Position numbers and translations under genes: made by a program
Shown here: positions 1-7,346 of the stretch, in pieces
How the letters are laid out: each line of letters starts with the position of its first letter
Position numbering within the stretch: the stretch's first letter is position 1
The notes under the pieces: generated by a model
Told to the model about the DNA's origin: nothing
The model's input: the letters and a program-made list of their open reading frames with translations, nothing else
Database searches by the model: none
Assembly: GCA_045578045.1 (NCBI GenBank)
Contig: JAZNJM010000013.1
Coordinates: 1 to 16,247 of the forward strand
Direction: 5' to 3'
DNA length: 16,247 nt
Origin: SIG653 sp045578045
GTDB taxonomy: Bacteria > Bacillota > Clostridia > Oscillospirales > CAG-382

Positions 1-120
1 TTTTAAAGTTTGGAGTGTAGAGAGTTTAATTCATAATTCATAATTCATAATTCGGAATAAATGAAGGTTTTTTAAAGTTGGGAGCGTGAAGTTTGGAGTT
101 AAGGAAAGTTTTTCCCTTTG
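1..120. repeat. Non-coding segment with imperfect direct repeat and a heptamer array
   Basis: No gene is visible here. A stretch of about 25 bases starting with TTTTAAAGTT occurs at 1-27 and again, with a few differences, at 70-94. Between them the 7-base unit AATTCAT is repeated at 28-34, 35-41 and 42-48, followed by a partial copy to 53. The segment looks like degenerate duplicated intergenic DNA. I cannot assign a function. Confidence 0.7.
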
Positions 121-134
121 TGCAAAAGCTGAAA

Positions 135-155
135 TATTATAATTTAATTATAATA
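135..155. repeat. 21-base AT palindrome
   Basis: Two 10-base arms, TATTATAATT and AATTATAATA, flank a single central T and are perfectly complementary. The element is pure A/T, so it could arise by chance in such AT-rich DNA. Just downstream, AGTTTTC (164-170) and GAAAACT (182-188) form a second inverted repeat with an 11-base loop. Neither lies next to a promoter I can see. Confidence 0.5.
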
Positions 156-195
156 AAATAGTTAGTTTTCGACCTATGGGAGAAAACTTTCCTTC

Positions 196-272
196 ATTCC
201 TCATTCCTCATTCCTAATTCCTAATTCCTCATTCCTAATTCCTAATTCCTAATTCCTAATTCCTAATTCCTC
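196..272. repeat. Heptanucleotide tandem array ATTCCT(A/C), 11 copies
   Basis: Eleven uninterrupted 7-base units read ATTCCTA or ATTCCTC. In phase as AATTCCT they differ by one base from the AATTCAT units at 28-53, so the two arrays are probably related. There is no spacer structure and no ORF through the array. It sits about 40 bases from the terminator of the M48 peptidase gene. Copy number is likely to vary by slippage, which is an inference from perfect short-period repetition. Confidence 0.9.
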
Positions 273-309
273 ATTAAGCTCTCCACTTTTTCAAATATAT
301 AAAAACTAT

Positions 310-343
310 GGGCTGATTTACTGATTTTTCAGTTTGTCAGCCC
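310..343 (-). terminator. Rho-independent terminator of the M48 peptidase gene
   Basis: GGGCTGA (310-316) pairs with TCAGCCC (337-343), and a nested stem ACTGA/TCAGT (320-324 with 329-333) closes a TTTT loop. On the minus strand the stem is followed by ATAGTTTTTATAT, a U-rich tail. It begins 24 bases past the peptidase stop codon. On the plus strand it is followed by TTTTAG, so it may work weakly in both directions. Confidence 0.8.
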
Positions 344-367
344 TTTTAGTTACAGTTTATTTAGTTA

Positions 368-2425
368 TTATTTCTTTGCTGTATATACACAGCTATTTGG
401 TATTTCGTCAAATTTAATATGTGAAACGCTTTCATAATCATACAAACAGAATTGATGTTCTGAGCAAGTATCAAGATGGTTGAAAATTTTATCCATTATT
501 TCAAAGGCTTCATCTCTTTCTTTTTCGTTTTCAAAAGGGAAAAGTTTAACAACGAAAACGCTTCCGTAAAAATCTTCTGAAACTGTTTTTCGAATAAGGT
601 ATATTTTTTCAATTCTTCCGTTTTCGATAGACTTAATATATTCAAGAATACTATCAAGCATTCCCGAAGGAAGTTTTTCTTCTGATAAATCATCGCCCTT
701 GTTTAAACCTGAAAGTTTATTGAATTTATCCATTTGTTCTTGTGCAAGTAAAACTGCTTTTTCTCTGTATTCGTCCAGCTCTTTTTGTCTTCCTGTCATA
801 CAGCAGAATTGTCCTATCATTTCCAAGCCTTCATCTATATAGTTATGATTGTTCATAGCTTTATATATACATTCAATTCCCGAAACATCGTATTTATGTA
901 TAAGATAATTTCCTTTGATGTAATATGCATATGCTGCACCTGAGCTTGAAAGGGTTTCAATTGCTCTGTCGCAAACCTCAATAGCTTCAAGATTTCTGCC
1001 AAGATTTCTCAGATTCTGAACAACGAAACGATATTCCTCAGCGATTATTGGTTTTCCGTTTTCTTCCCATTCTTTGATTTTTTCTTTTGCTGAAACATAT
1101 TGCTTGTGTTGTTCTTCAAATAATTCTTTATTGTATTTTAAGAAAATTGTGTCTGCAAATTTCAACGTTTTTTCAGCATCTGATAAAAATTCCTTTGATG
1201 ATAGGGATGAAACTGTTTCCGTTTTTTTCACTCCAAGAGAGTCAAGTCTCATTTTTGTTGTTGGATGAGTTGCACTTCTTGATAGAATCTCTTTATCAAT
1301 AAGCTCGTTCCATTTTTCAGAATTTTCTTTAATTGCCGTTTTAAATCTGTTACATACTACCGTTACAAAATTCTGAATAGGAGATTCGGAAGCAAAAGAC
1401 GGTTCTTCATCTTTCGTTCCGTCTTCCCAAGAATAATATTCATAATATTTCAGCTTAATTAAAGCGGATGCGGCGGATTTTTCGTTTCCGTATTTACTCA
1501 TTGCTTTGTCGGCATATTCCTCAACAGTTAATGCGGCGGAATAACGGAAAAGCTCATAATTCAAAAGATAAATTGTTGTTGGGAAAGAAAAGAGAGAGGT
1601 TAAAATCGTTTCTCTTGAAGAGCTTTCAGCGTTGAAAGAAAGGCGGTTAAAATATTTCGTTTCCTTTACACAATATTTGTTTTCCCAAATTATATGGGCA
1701 AATTCGTGAAGCAGAACACAGAAAACCTCTTCTTCACTTGCAGTATTGAGAAAAATCGTTCCAAGCTGAATTGAATACATTCCGTCTATCTGGGCAATAC
1801 CTGCGTTGTTGTCTGAAATAATTGCAATTTTTATTTTTCCTTTGCAACCCATAACGTCTCTTGCTTTTTCAGCCATTTTATATAAATATGGGTAGTCTGC
1901 TTTTTCAACGTACGTTTCGTTTTCCTTAAAAACCTTTTTTGTATATGGATTTCTCAGCCAAGAAAAAATGCTATAAAAAATATACGTAGAAAAAAGTGTA
2001 AGGGGAGCTGAAATCCAACTAACGTTTGTCTGATATGAAAAAAACGCAATTATAAAAGCTATTGCTGAAAGAAAAATAACGTAAAGGTTTGTAGTTATTC
2101 TCAACTTTTTCAAAAGGGATAATTGCTCTTTAGTTGTTTTTTCAGAGTTTTCTCTTTGAGAAAGAAAAAAACTTTGAACCTCGGCAACGTTCATACTTTT
2201 CAACTTTGATAATTGTTTCTTTTCGAGAAATTTGTTTAAAGGCAAGAGAAAAATAACTAAAGCAAAGAGCAATATCTCTGCCACAAGAATTCCGCTTCTG
2301 TTGAGACTTTCGTTTGTTAAACAAACTATGCCAAGAATGTCTGATGCAAGAGCAACAAGAAAAGCTATAACGGATGTTAAAATACCCTGTTTTTTAGTTT
2401 CTTTATCGTTTTGGTTATTATACAT
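368..2425 (-). CDS. Membrane-anchored M48-family metallopeptidase with TPR-like tail
   Basis: The product of about 685 residues is probably a zinc endopeptidase of the M48 (Ste24/HtpX-like) family acting at the membrane. Four hydrophobic segments are visible near residues 17-36, 46-63, 113-131 and 136-155. The zinc motif HEFAH is at 240-244, a probable glutamate ligand lies in EEYAD at 302-306, and THPTTKMR near 387-394 matches the conserved M48 histidine-proline region. Residues about 440-560 form helical pairs like tetratricopeptide repeats and probably bind a partner or substrate. I chose the ATG at 2423-2425 because AAAGGA lies 7-8 bases upstream. A longer reading to 2482 would start inside the promoter. 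The gene stands alone, divergent from proS. The C-terminal ~120 residues are unrecognised, and the substrate is unknown. Confidence 0.85.
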   Translation of the reverse strand: MYNNQNDKETKKQGILTSVIAFLVALASDILGIVCLTNESLNRSGILVAEILLFALVIFLLPLNKFLEKKQLSKLKSMNVAEVQSFFLSQRENSEKTTKEQLSLLKKLRITTNLYVIFLSAIAFIIAFFSYQTNVSWISAPLTLFSTYIFYSIFSWLRNPYTKKVFKENETYVEKADYPYLYKMAEKARDVMGCKGKIKIAIISDNNAGIAQIDGMYSIQLGTIFLNTASEEEVFCVLLHEFAHIIWENKYCVKETKYFNRLSFNAESSSRETILTSLFSFPTTIYLLNYELFRYSAALTVEEYADKAMSKYGNEKSAASALIKLKYYEYYSWEDGTKDEEPSFASESPIQNFVTVVCNRFKTAIKENSEKWNELIDKEILSRSATHPTTKMRLDSLGVKKTETVSSLSSKEFLSDAEKTLKFADTIFLKYNKELFEEQHKQYVSAKEKIKEWEENGKPIIAEEYRFVVQNLRNLGRNLEAIEVCDRAIETLSSSGAAYAYYIKGNYLIHKYDVSGIECIYKAMNNHNYIDEGLEMIGQFCCMTGRQKELDEYREKAVLLAQEQMDKFNKLSGLNKGDDLSEEKLPSGMLDSILEYIKSIENGRIEKIYLIRKTVSEDFYGSVFVVKLFPFENEKERDEAFEIMDKIFNHLDTCSEHQFCLYDYESVSHIKFDEIPNSCVYTAKK

Positions 2426-2453
2426 AATTTTTTCCTTTGATGTGTTTTTTGTC

Positions 2454-2482
2454 ATTATATCATTTTCTACATACATAATCAA
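2454..2482 (-). promoter_or_regulatory. Sigma-A type promoter of the M48 peptidase gene
   Basis: On the minus strand TTGATT (2482-2477) and a perfect TATAAT (2459-2454) are separated by exactly 17 bases. Transcription would begin near 2447, about 22 bases ahead of the ATG at 2425. The promoter rules out the longer in-frame TTG start at 2482, because that codon is part of the -35 box. Confidence 0.8.
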
Positions 2483-2505
2483 GAGTGAATTTCAAAACTT
2501 AAAAT

Positions 2506-2589
2506 CAAAATTTAAAGTCTTTATGTTTTCAAAATGTAAAGTCTTTCTGTTTTAAAAATTTAAAATCTTTCTGTTTTAAAAATTTAAAA
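2506..2589. repeat. 24-base tandem repeat, about 3.5 copies
   Basis: Copies begin at 2506, 2530 and 2554, with a partial fourth at 2578-2589. Each is built as AAAATTTAAA then (G/A)TCTTTCTGTTTT, and copies differ at only a few positions. The array fills the space between the M48 promoter and the proS promoter and ends about 10 bases upstream of the proS -35 box. No ORF or hairpin explains it. Together with the two promoters and the proS leader it accounts for the 360-base gene-free stretch 2426-2785. Confidence 0.9.
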
Positions 2590-2600
2590 ATAAATAACTG

Positions 2601-2629
2601 TTGCATTTTTCAGAAAGATATGGTATAAT
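2601..2629 (+). promoter_or_regulatory. proS promoter with extended -10
   Basis: TTGCAT (2601-2606) and TATAAT (2624-2629) are 17 bases apart, and TGG directly precedes the -10 box as in extended -10 promoters. Transcription would start near 2636, giving an untranslated leader of about 150 bases. I looked in that leader for a T-box and found none of its conserved elements. Confidence 0.8.
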
Positions 2630-2700
2630 TTTTTGGTAAATGTATATTTTAGCTTGATATACGTTTTGTTATTGCTTTATTTTATAAGAAAAAAGCATTT

Positions 2701-2752
2701 AATCAGTTAAAAAAAGACTACATAATAATCAGTTAAAAAAATGACTACGTAA
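2701..2752 (+). repeat. Duplicated ~26-base element in the proS leader
   Basis: AATCAGTTAAAAAAAGACTAC at 2701 recurs at 2727 with one inserted T. Both copies lie in the transcribed leader of proS, before the ribosome binding site. They could be binding sites in the RNA or simply a tandem duplication. No stable fold is evident. Confidence 0.8.
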
Positions 2753-2767
2753 AATATTTGAATATGA

Positions 2768-2780
2768 GAAAGGAAATCAA
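2768..2780 (+). promoter_or_regulatory. Distant ribosome binding site of proS
   Basis: GAAAGGAAATCAA carries AAAGGA with 11 bases to the ATG at 2786, longer than usual. The same 13 bases occur upstream of the glucosaminidase gene (minus strand, 10655-10643), also with a long spacing. An out-of-frame ATG at 2764 opens an 18-codon frame overlapping the proS start. I do not annotate it as a gene. Confidence 0.55.
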
Positions 2781-2785
2781 GAAAT

Positions 2786-4510
2786 ATGAAAGTTTCCGCA
2801 TTATTGGGAGAAAGATTTAAAGAAGCACCGTCAGATTGCGTTATAGAAAGCCAAGCCCTTATGGTGCGTGGCGGTTACATTAAATCGGTTGGAACGGGTG
2901 TTTTTTCTCTTTACACCCCTGCAAAGCGTATTACGAAGAAAATTGAAAACATTATGAGAGAAGAAATGGACGCTATTGACGGACAAGAGGTTATGTTTCC
3001 CGTAACTATGCCCGCATCTCTCTGGAGTGAATCGGGAAGATATGAAAGCGTTGGTTCAGCTCTTTTACGTTTTAAAGACAGAAACGGAATTGATATGGTT
3101 CTCGGTATGACACACGAAGAAGCCGCCGTTCATATGGCTCGTGATGCTGCATCAAGCTATACGAAATATCCTTTTATGATATATCAGATTCAAACGAAAT
3201 TCCGTGATGAACCTCGTTCTCGCGGCGGTCTTATCAGAACTCGTGAATTTACAATGAAAGATGCATATTCTTTCCATACCTCCGTTGAAGACCTTGAAAG
3301 ATATTATGACGTTGCATATAAGGCATATGAAAGAATTTTCTCTCGTTGCGGAGTTCCTGAGGTTGTTGCAGTTAAGTCTGACTCTGGAATGATGGGCGGA
3401 AGAATTTCCCACGAATTTATGCTTCTTACGGATATTGGTGAGGATACAATAGTTATTTGTCCCGAATGTGGATACAGATCAAATATGGAAGCGGCAGATT
3501 GCGTTATAGAAAACGCTCCTTGTGCTATGGAAGCTCTTGAAGAGGTTTATACTCCCAATCAGAAAACAATAGAAGAGGTTTGTACGTTCCTTGGTGCAGA
3601 TTCTGTTAATTCCTGCAAGGCTGTTCTTTATCAGAGAAATGTTGATGATTCCCTCGTTATCGTTTTCGTAAGAGGCGACCTTGAAGTTAACGAAACAAAG
3701 CTGAGAAATTATATTTGTGCAGAGGTTCACCCCGCTGTTGTTGACGAAACAATGGGAGTTTGCCCAGGATTTATTGGTCCTTTAGGACTTCCCGAAAACA
3801 TAACGGTTGTTTATGATGAATCTCTTAAAACCCTTAATTCCTTTGTTGCGGGTGCAAACAAAGAGAATTATCACTTCAAGGGAATGAATATGGCTCGTGA
3901 TATTGGCAACGTTGAATACGTAAGCGTTGCAAAAGCCGTTGAGGGTGGAATCTGCCCTGTTTGCGGAAAACATTCCATAACAATAAGCCGAGGCATTGAG
4001 GTTGGAAATATATTCCAGCTTGGAACAAAATATACAGAATCTATGGGTATGCAATACCTTGATAAAGACGGTGAACTTAAATATCCTATTATGGGTTGTT
4101 ATGGAATTGGCGTTGGTAGACTTGTTGCATCTGTTTGTCAGGTGAGCCGAGATAAATTTGGCCCTATCTGGCCAATGACTATTGCTCCTTGGCAGGTTCA
4201 TCTTTGTGCTTTAAGAGTTGACGATCCCGCTGTTAAGGAAACAGCAGATAAGCTGTATGAAGAGCTTAAAAAACTTGGCGTTGAGGTTATTTATGACGAC
4301 AGAAACGTAAGTGCGGGTGTTATGTTCTCCGATGCAGACCTTTTGGGCGTTCCTCTCAGAATGATAGTAAGCCCAAGAACTCTTTCAAGAGGTGCTGTTG
4401 AGCTTGTTACACGTGATAAATCTATGTCTAAAGACGTTGCTCCCGAAGATGCGGCAACAGAAGCTCTTAAAACCGTTCGTGAAATGATAGACGCTATTAA
4501 CTCTAAATAA
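2786..4510 (+). CDS. proS: Prolyl-tRNA synthetase, bacterial type with editing domain
   Basis: This 574-residue class II aminoacyl-tRNA synthetase charges tRNA-Pro with proline in the cytosol. The N-terminal catalytic part shows THEE at 109-112, motif 2 as FRDEPRSRGG (139-148), and motif 3 as GCYGIGVGRL (437-446). An INS editing insertion occupies roughly 225-405. It includes K278 in SCKAVLY, at the position of the lysine needed for clearing mischarged alanine in the E. coli enzyme, and also VRGDLEVNE and GANKENYH. Two cysteine pairs, CPECG (225-229) and CPVCG (390-394), bracket the insertion as in many relatives. The C-terminal anticodon-binding domain follows from about 470. Length and architecture are those of the standard bacterial (ProS type 1) enzyme. 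It appears monocistronic, with its own promoter and a downstream terminator. Confidence 0.98.
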   Translation: MKVSALLGERFKEAPSDCVIESQALMVRGGYIKSVGTGVFSLYTPAKRITKKIENIMREEMDAIDGQEVMFPVTMPASLWSESGRYESVGSALLRFKDRNGIDMVLGMTHEEAAVHMARDAASSYTKYPFMIYQIQTKFRDEPRSRGGLIRTREFTMKDAYSFHTSVEDLERYYDVAYKAYERIFSRCGVPEVVAVKSDSGMMGGRISHEFMLLTDIGEDTIVICPECGYRSNMEAADCVIENAPCAMEALEEVYTPNQKTIEEVCTFLGADSVNSCKAVLYQRNVDDSLVIVFVRGDLEVNETKLRNYICAEVHPAVVDETMGVCPGFIGPLGLPENITVVYDESLKTLNSFVAGANKENYHFKGMNMARDIGNVEYVSVAKAVEGGICPVCGKHSITISRGIEVGNIFQLGTKYTESMGMQYLDKDGELKYPIMGCYGIGVGRLVASVCQVSRDKFGPIWPMTIAPWQVHLCALRVDDPAVKETADKLYEELKKLGVEVIYDDRNVSAGVMFSDADLLGVPLRMIVSPRTLSRGAVELVTRDKSMSKDVAPEDAATEALKTVREMIDAINSK

Positions 4511-4526
4511 TAAGCCTTTTTAGGTT

Positions 4527-4545
4527 GCTTTAAAAAAGCGTTTTT
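4527..4545 (+). terminator. Weak hairpin after proS
   Basis: GCTTT (4527-4531) pairs with AAAGC (4535-4539) around a three-base loop, followed by GTTTTTAG. The five-pair stem is short. It may assist termination, but the hairpin at 4588-4615 is the better candidate. Confidence 0.35.
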
Positions 4546-4587
4546 AGAAAATGACTTTTAAAATAAGCCTTTATATTTAAAAACAAA

Positions 4588-4615
4588 TTCTCCCTTGAAG
4601 AATTTCAAGGGAGAA
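4588..4615. terminator. Bidirectional terminator between proS and the amidase gene
   Basis: TTCTCCCTTGAA (4588-4599) pairs perfectly with TTCAAGGGAGAA (4604-4615) over 12 bases with a GAAT loop. On the plus strand it is followed by AATTGTTTCT. On the minus strand the tail is TTTGTTTTTAAAT, which is stronger. It can therefore end both convergent transcripts, proS and the dockerin amidase. Confidence 0.85.
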
Positions 4616-4660
4616 AATTGTTTCTATAGGAATTTAAGGTTTTTCAGAATATAAATTAAA

Positions 4661-4762
4661 TAATTCACACTTCAAAGAAGATAAGATTTTTAAATAATTT
4701 ACACTTCAAAGAAGATAAGATTTTTAAATGATTCACACTTCAAAGAAGATAAGGGCTTTAAA
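4661..4762. repeat. 34-base tandem repeat, three copies
   Basis: Exact 34-base periodicity gives copies at 4661-4694, 4695-4728 and 4729-4762. The shared core is ACACTTCAAAGAAGATAAG. Copy 2 differs from copy 1 at one position, and copy 3 is altered at both edges. Each copy contains the small hairpin CTTC-AAA-GAAG. The array lies in the 3' region of both convergent genes, before the terminator as read from the minus-strand amidase gene. There are no unique spacers, so it is not a CRISPR. Confidence 0.92.
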
Positions 4763-4788
4763 AAATTATTATTAGCTGATAATTAAAT

Positions 4789-7215
4789 TTATTTTGCTCC
4801 TAAAAAGATGCTCTTAACTCTGAGATAGTCTGTTCCGTCAATGTTTTCGTTTCCGTCAACGTCTGCGGCTTTTGCAAAAGCACCTTCAAGTTTATACGTT
4901 CCTAAAAATTCGCCTTTAATTCTGAGGTAGTCTGTTCCGTCAACGGTTCCTTCGCCCGTAACGTCTCCTTTAACTATAACTGTTAAAGAGTCAACGACTT
5001 TTCCGTTTACTGTTAATTTAACCAAACAACCCGTTCCAACTGTTGCAGAATCTGTTAAGGCGTTTCCTTCAAAATCATAAATTGAAAGGTTTTCGTTGTC
5101 AAACTGAGAAATAACGTCTTTTGCAGTTTTTCCCGAAGCAACGCCCATAAGGTCTGTTCCGTCTTTAGAAAGTGTTGAACCGTCTTTAATAACAAGCTCT
5201 GTTTTTGTGGAAGTATCTTTTTTAGTTAACGTAAAAGCTCTTGTGTCGGAAAGCTCAGTTCCATATAATTGAATTGTTGATTTGTCGCTGCTGTTAATAT
5301 CAACAAGTCTGTTTGTATAATATGGGCTTATATAAACGTATCCGTTTATTTCATAAAAACGGAATCTTTGAGCAGCCCAACCGTTATCGTCATACATTCC
5401 TATTGTGCTTCCGTCTGAATGTAAAGTGAAAGTAACGTCAATACATTTTCCCGAAGTACCCGTTATTTTGTATGTAAGAGTGGATTTATCATATTGGAAA
5501 TGTAAAAGCTGGTTATCAGCATACGTTGTTGGTTGAGCGATGATAGAACCGCCCATATCTGTGAATGTTGTTCCAGATGCTTTTCCGGTGAGATATCCGT
5601 AGAAATCGTCTCCGAAATAAGTTGGAGAGTATGTATTATTAACAATTCCGTCTGTTACAATTTCAAACATCTGAGCGTTTAATGCGGTGGAATCTGTTTT
5701 GTTAAGCTCTTGCAAAGTCATATCGAAAGCAGTTCCGTCCATATGACAAACTGTATGTGTATAACAAGGCTTGATATAATAATATCCGTTTCCTTGTTCA
5801 CTTGGAAGAACATAGAAGCTCTGAGGTCTGAGCCCGTTATATGCACAAAGGTCAACTGTTGTTCCAGCCTTTAATTCGCCATATAAAACGTCAAGATTAA
5901 GCCCCGTTGAAACTGATTTGAATTCATATGAACCGTCTGCACGTTTTTCCATTACCCATTTTTGTTCATCGCCATACGTTGCCTCTTTGAAAACAACGCT
6001 TGAGCCTTCTGCCGTCATAAGAAGTCCTGAGGCTGGGTTGCGAACGAAAACAGACGTTGTTTGACCAAAATCATAATACCAATTACTGTAATCGTTGTTA
6101 AATTTCAAAATTTCAAATGCTCTTGCGTTGAGTGAAACTTCGTTTGTTCCCGTGTTTTCACCGCATAATTCAAGGTTGTTAGTATATGCGTTAACGTCAA
6201 ACACCTTTTTAGAGCCAACTGTTCTGAAAAAGAAATGTCCGCGAGTGAAATAAACGTAAAATCTTTGAGGTTCAAGTCCGTTGTAGTCGCAAAGCCAGAT
6301 AGCTTGATTATCAGCATAATTTGCATATGGAACGTCAACCCACTGTTCTTTTGCTTCGTTGAGAATTGAATAAGAGCCGTCATCTGAGTTATAGAAGAAA
6401 TGCCATCTCTGTGTTTCGTCAAATTTTCCTTCCGCAGAAACGAGATAACCGTCTTTGTCTGTTAAGTAATTTCCCGTTGCAGACTGTCTTATCCAAGCAA
6501 CGAAATTTTCACCAAGATAAAGGGGAGAAACGCCTTCGAGCTTGTTTGACGTTGTATTTGATGCATCGGGCGTTATTCCGATCATAGAAAGCATACCCTT
6601 TGCTATACCAAAAGCAATTTCTTCAAAATATTGGTCGAAAATAGCGTTGTCGTTATTGTTGCTTATAAACCCCGTTTCAATAAGGCAAGAAGGCATATTT
6701 GGTTCTCTCACCATATGGAAGTTTTCAGATTTAACGCCTCTGCTCCAGAAAGGAACTTTTTCCAAAACGCTGTTATATACGGCTGTTGCAAAAAGTGCTG
6801 AGGGGGACGTTGATGATAAGCTGTTGTGATAGAAAATAGAAAGTCCCTTTGCCGTGGGATCAGAAAAGAAATTTCTGTGTATGCTTATGAGATATTTATG
6901 ATTGCCTGAATTAGCCATAGAGCTTCTTTCAGCGAGCTCGAGATATTTATCTGTTGTTCTCGTGTATGTAACCGTTGCGTATTGGGATACAATTTCTCCA
7001 ACCCTTAAAGAAAGGCGAAGAGTATCGTCTGCTTCTTCACGGTATGGATCAGAACCTAAAGCGCCCGAATCACGTCCACCGTGTCCTGGATCGATTATAA
7101 AGGTTTCTCCATATGCTTTTGCTTCAATTACGCCAAAAAATGAAAGACAAGGCAATACCATAAATAAAACCAAAAGGGATGCAATGATTTTTCTTGAATT
7201 GGATTTATAATCCAT
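4789..7215 (-). CDS. Secreted N-acetylmuramoyl-L-alanine amidase with triplicated domain and C-terminal dockerin
   Basis: The 808-residue protein should cleave the amide bond between muramic acid and the stem peptide outside the cell. A signal peptide (hydrophobic about 10-30, probable cleavage after AKA at 34) leads into an Amidase_3 domain at 37-213. Zinc-site residues are H45 in DPGHGG, E60/E61 and H113 in SIHRN, with catalytic E180 in IETGF. Three repeats of about 150 residues follow (about 234-370, 384-520, 534-663), resembling ricin-type beta-trefoil carbohydrate-binding modules and sharing an (Y/D)NG(L/W)xxQxF motif at 311, 459 and 610. A ~60-residue module precedes a type I dockerin at 750-808 with two canonical 12-residue calcium loops. 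GGAGG at 7224-7228 is an excellent ribosome binding site. The dockerin implies docking to a cohesin encoded elsewhere. The repeat assignment is by pattern only. Confidence 0.9.
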   Translation of the reverse strand: MDYKSNSRKIIASLLVLFMVLPCLSFFGVIEAKAYGETFIIDPGHGGRDSGALGSDPYREEADDTLRLSLRVGEIVSQYATVTYTRTTDKYLELAERSSMANSGNHKYLISIHRNFFSDPTAKGLSIFYHNSLSSTSPSALFATAVYNSVLEKVPFWSRGVKSENFHMVREPNMPSCLIETGFISNNNDNAIFDQYFEEIAFGIAKGMLSMIGITPDASNTTSNKLEGVSPLYLGENFVAWIRQSATGNYLTDKDGYLVSAEGKFDETQRWHFFYNSDDGSYSILNEAKEQWVDVPYANYADNQAIWLCDYNGLEPQRFYVYFTRGHFFFRTVGSKKVFDVNAYTNNLELCGENTGTNEVSLNARAFEILKFNNDYSNWYYDFGQTTSVFVRNPASGLLMTAEGSSVVFKEATYGDEQKWVMEKRADGSYEFKSVSTGLNLDVLYGELKAGTTVDLCAYNGLRPQSFYVLPSEQGNGYYYIKPCYTHTVCHMDGTAFDMTLQELNKTDSTALNAQMFEIVTDGIVNNTYSPTYFGDDFYGYLTGKASGTTFTDMGGSIIAQPTTYADNQLLHFQYDKSTLTYKITGTSGKCIDVTFTLHSDGSTIGMYDDNGWAAQRFRFYEINGYVYISPYYTNRLVDINSSDKSTIQLYGTELSDTRAFTLTKKDTSTKTELVIKDGSTLSKDGTDLMGVASGKTAKDVISQFDNENLSIYDFEGNALTDSATVGTGCLVKLTVNGKVVDSLTVIVKGDVTGEGTVDGTDYLRIKGEFLGTYKLEGAFAKAADVDGNENIDGTDYLRVKSIFLGAK

Positions 7216-7269
7216 TATAAATACCTCCGTTTGTTTTTTGTGAAAAAATTAGTGCATTTCCATATTTTT

Positions 7270-7298
7270 ATTATATTATTTATTTTTTTATCTGTCAA
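7270..7298 (-). promoter_or_regulatory. Consensus sigma-A promoter of the amidase gene
   Basis: On the minus strand a perfect TTGACA (7298-7293) and a perfect TATAAT (7275-7270) are separated by 17 bases. Transcription would start near 7263, about 48 bases upstream of the ATG. Such a promoter suggests housekeeping sigma-A expression rather than dependence on the neighbouring ECF sigma factor. Confidence 0.92.
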
Positions 7299-7346
7299 GT
7301 ATAAACAAAAGAATATATTTTTTTTTACATTGTATTCCAAAATTAT

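Noticed and set aside
196..272. CRISPR or coding repeat
   Set aside because: The unit is seven bases with no spacers, and no frame through it has coding character.
2426..2482. N-terminal extension of the M48 peptidase to a TTG at 2482
   Set aside because: The extension overlaps a TTGATT-N17-TATAAT promoter, and the ATG at 2425 has a good ribosome binding site.
2636..2785. T-box riboswitch upstream of proS
   Set aside because: The leader is too short and lacks the conserved T-box sequence and antiterminator.
2764..2820. 18-codon upstream frame overlapping the proS start
   Set aside because: It has no ribosome binding site of its own that I can see, and such a short frame is expected by chance.
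4661..4762. CRISPR-like array
   Set aside because: Copies are contiguous with no spacers, and no cas gene is present.
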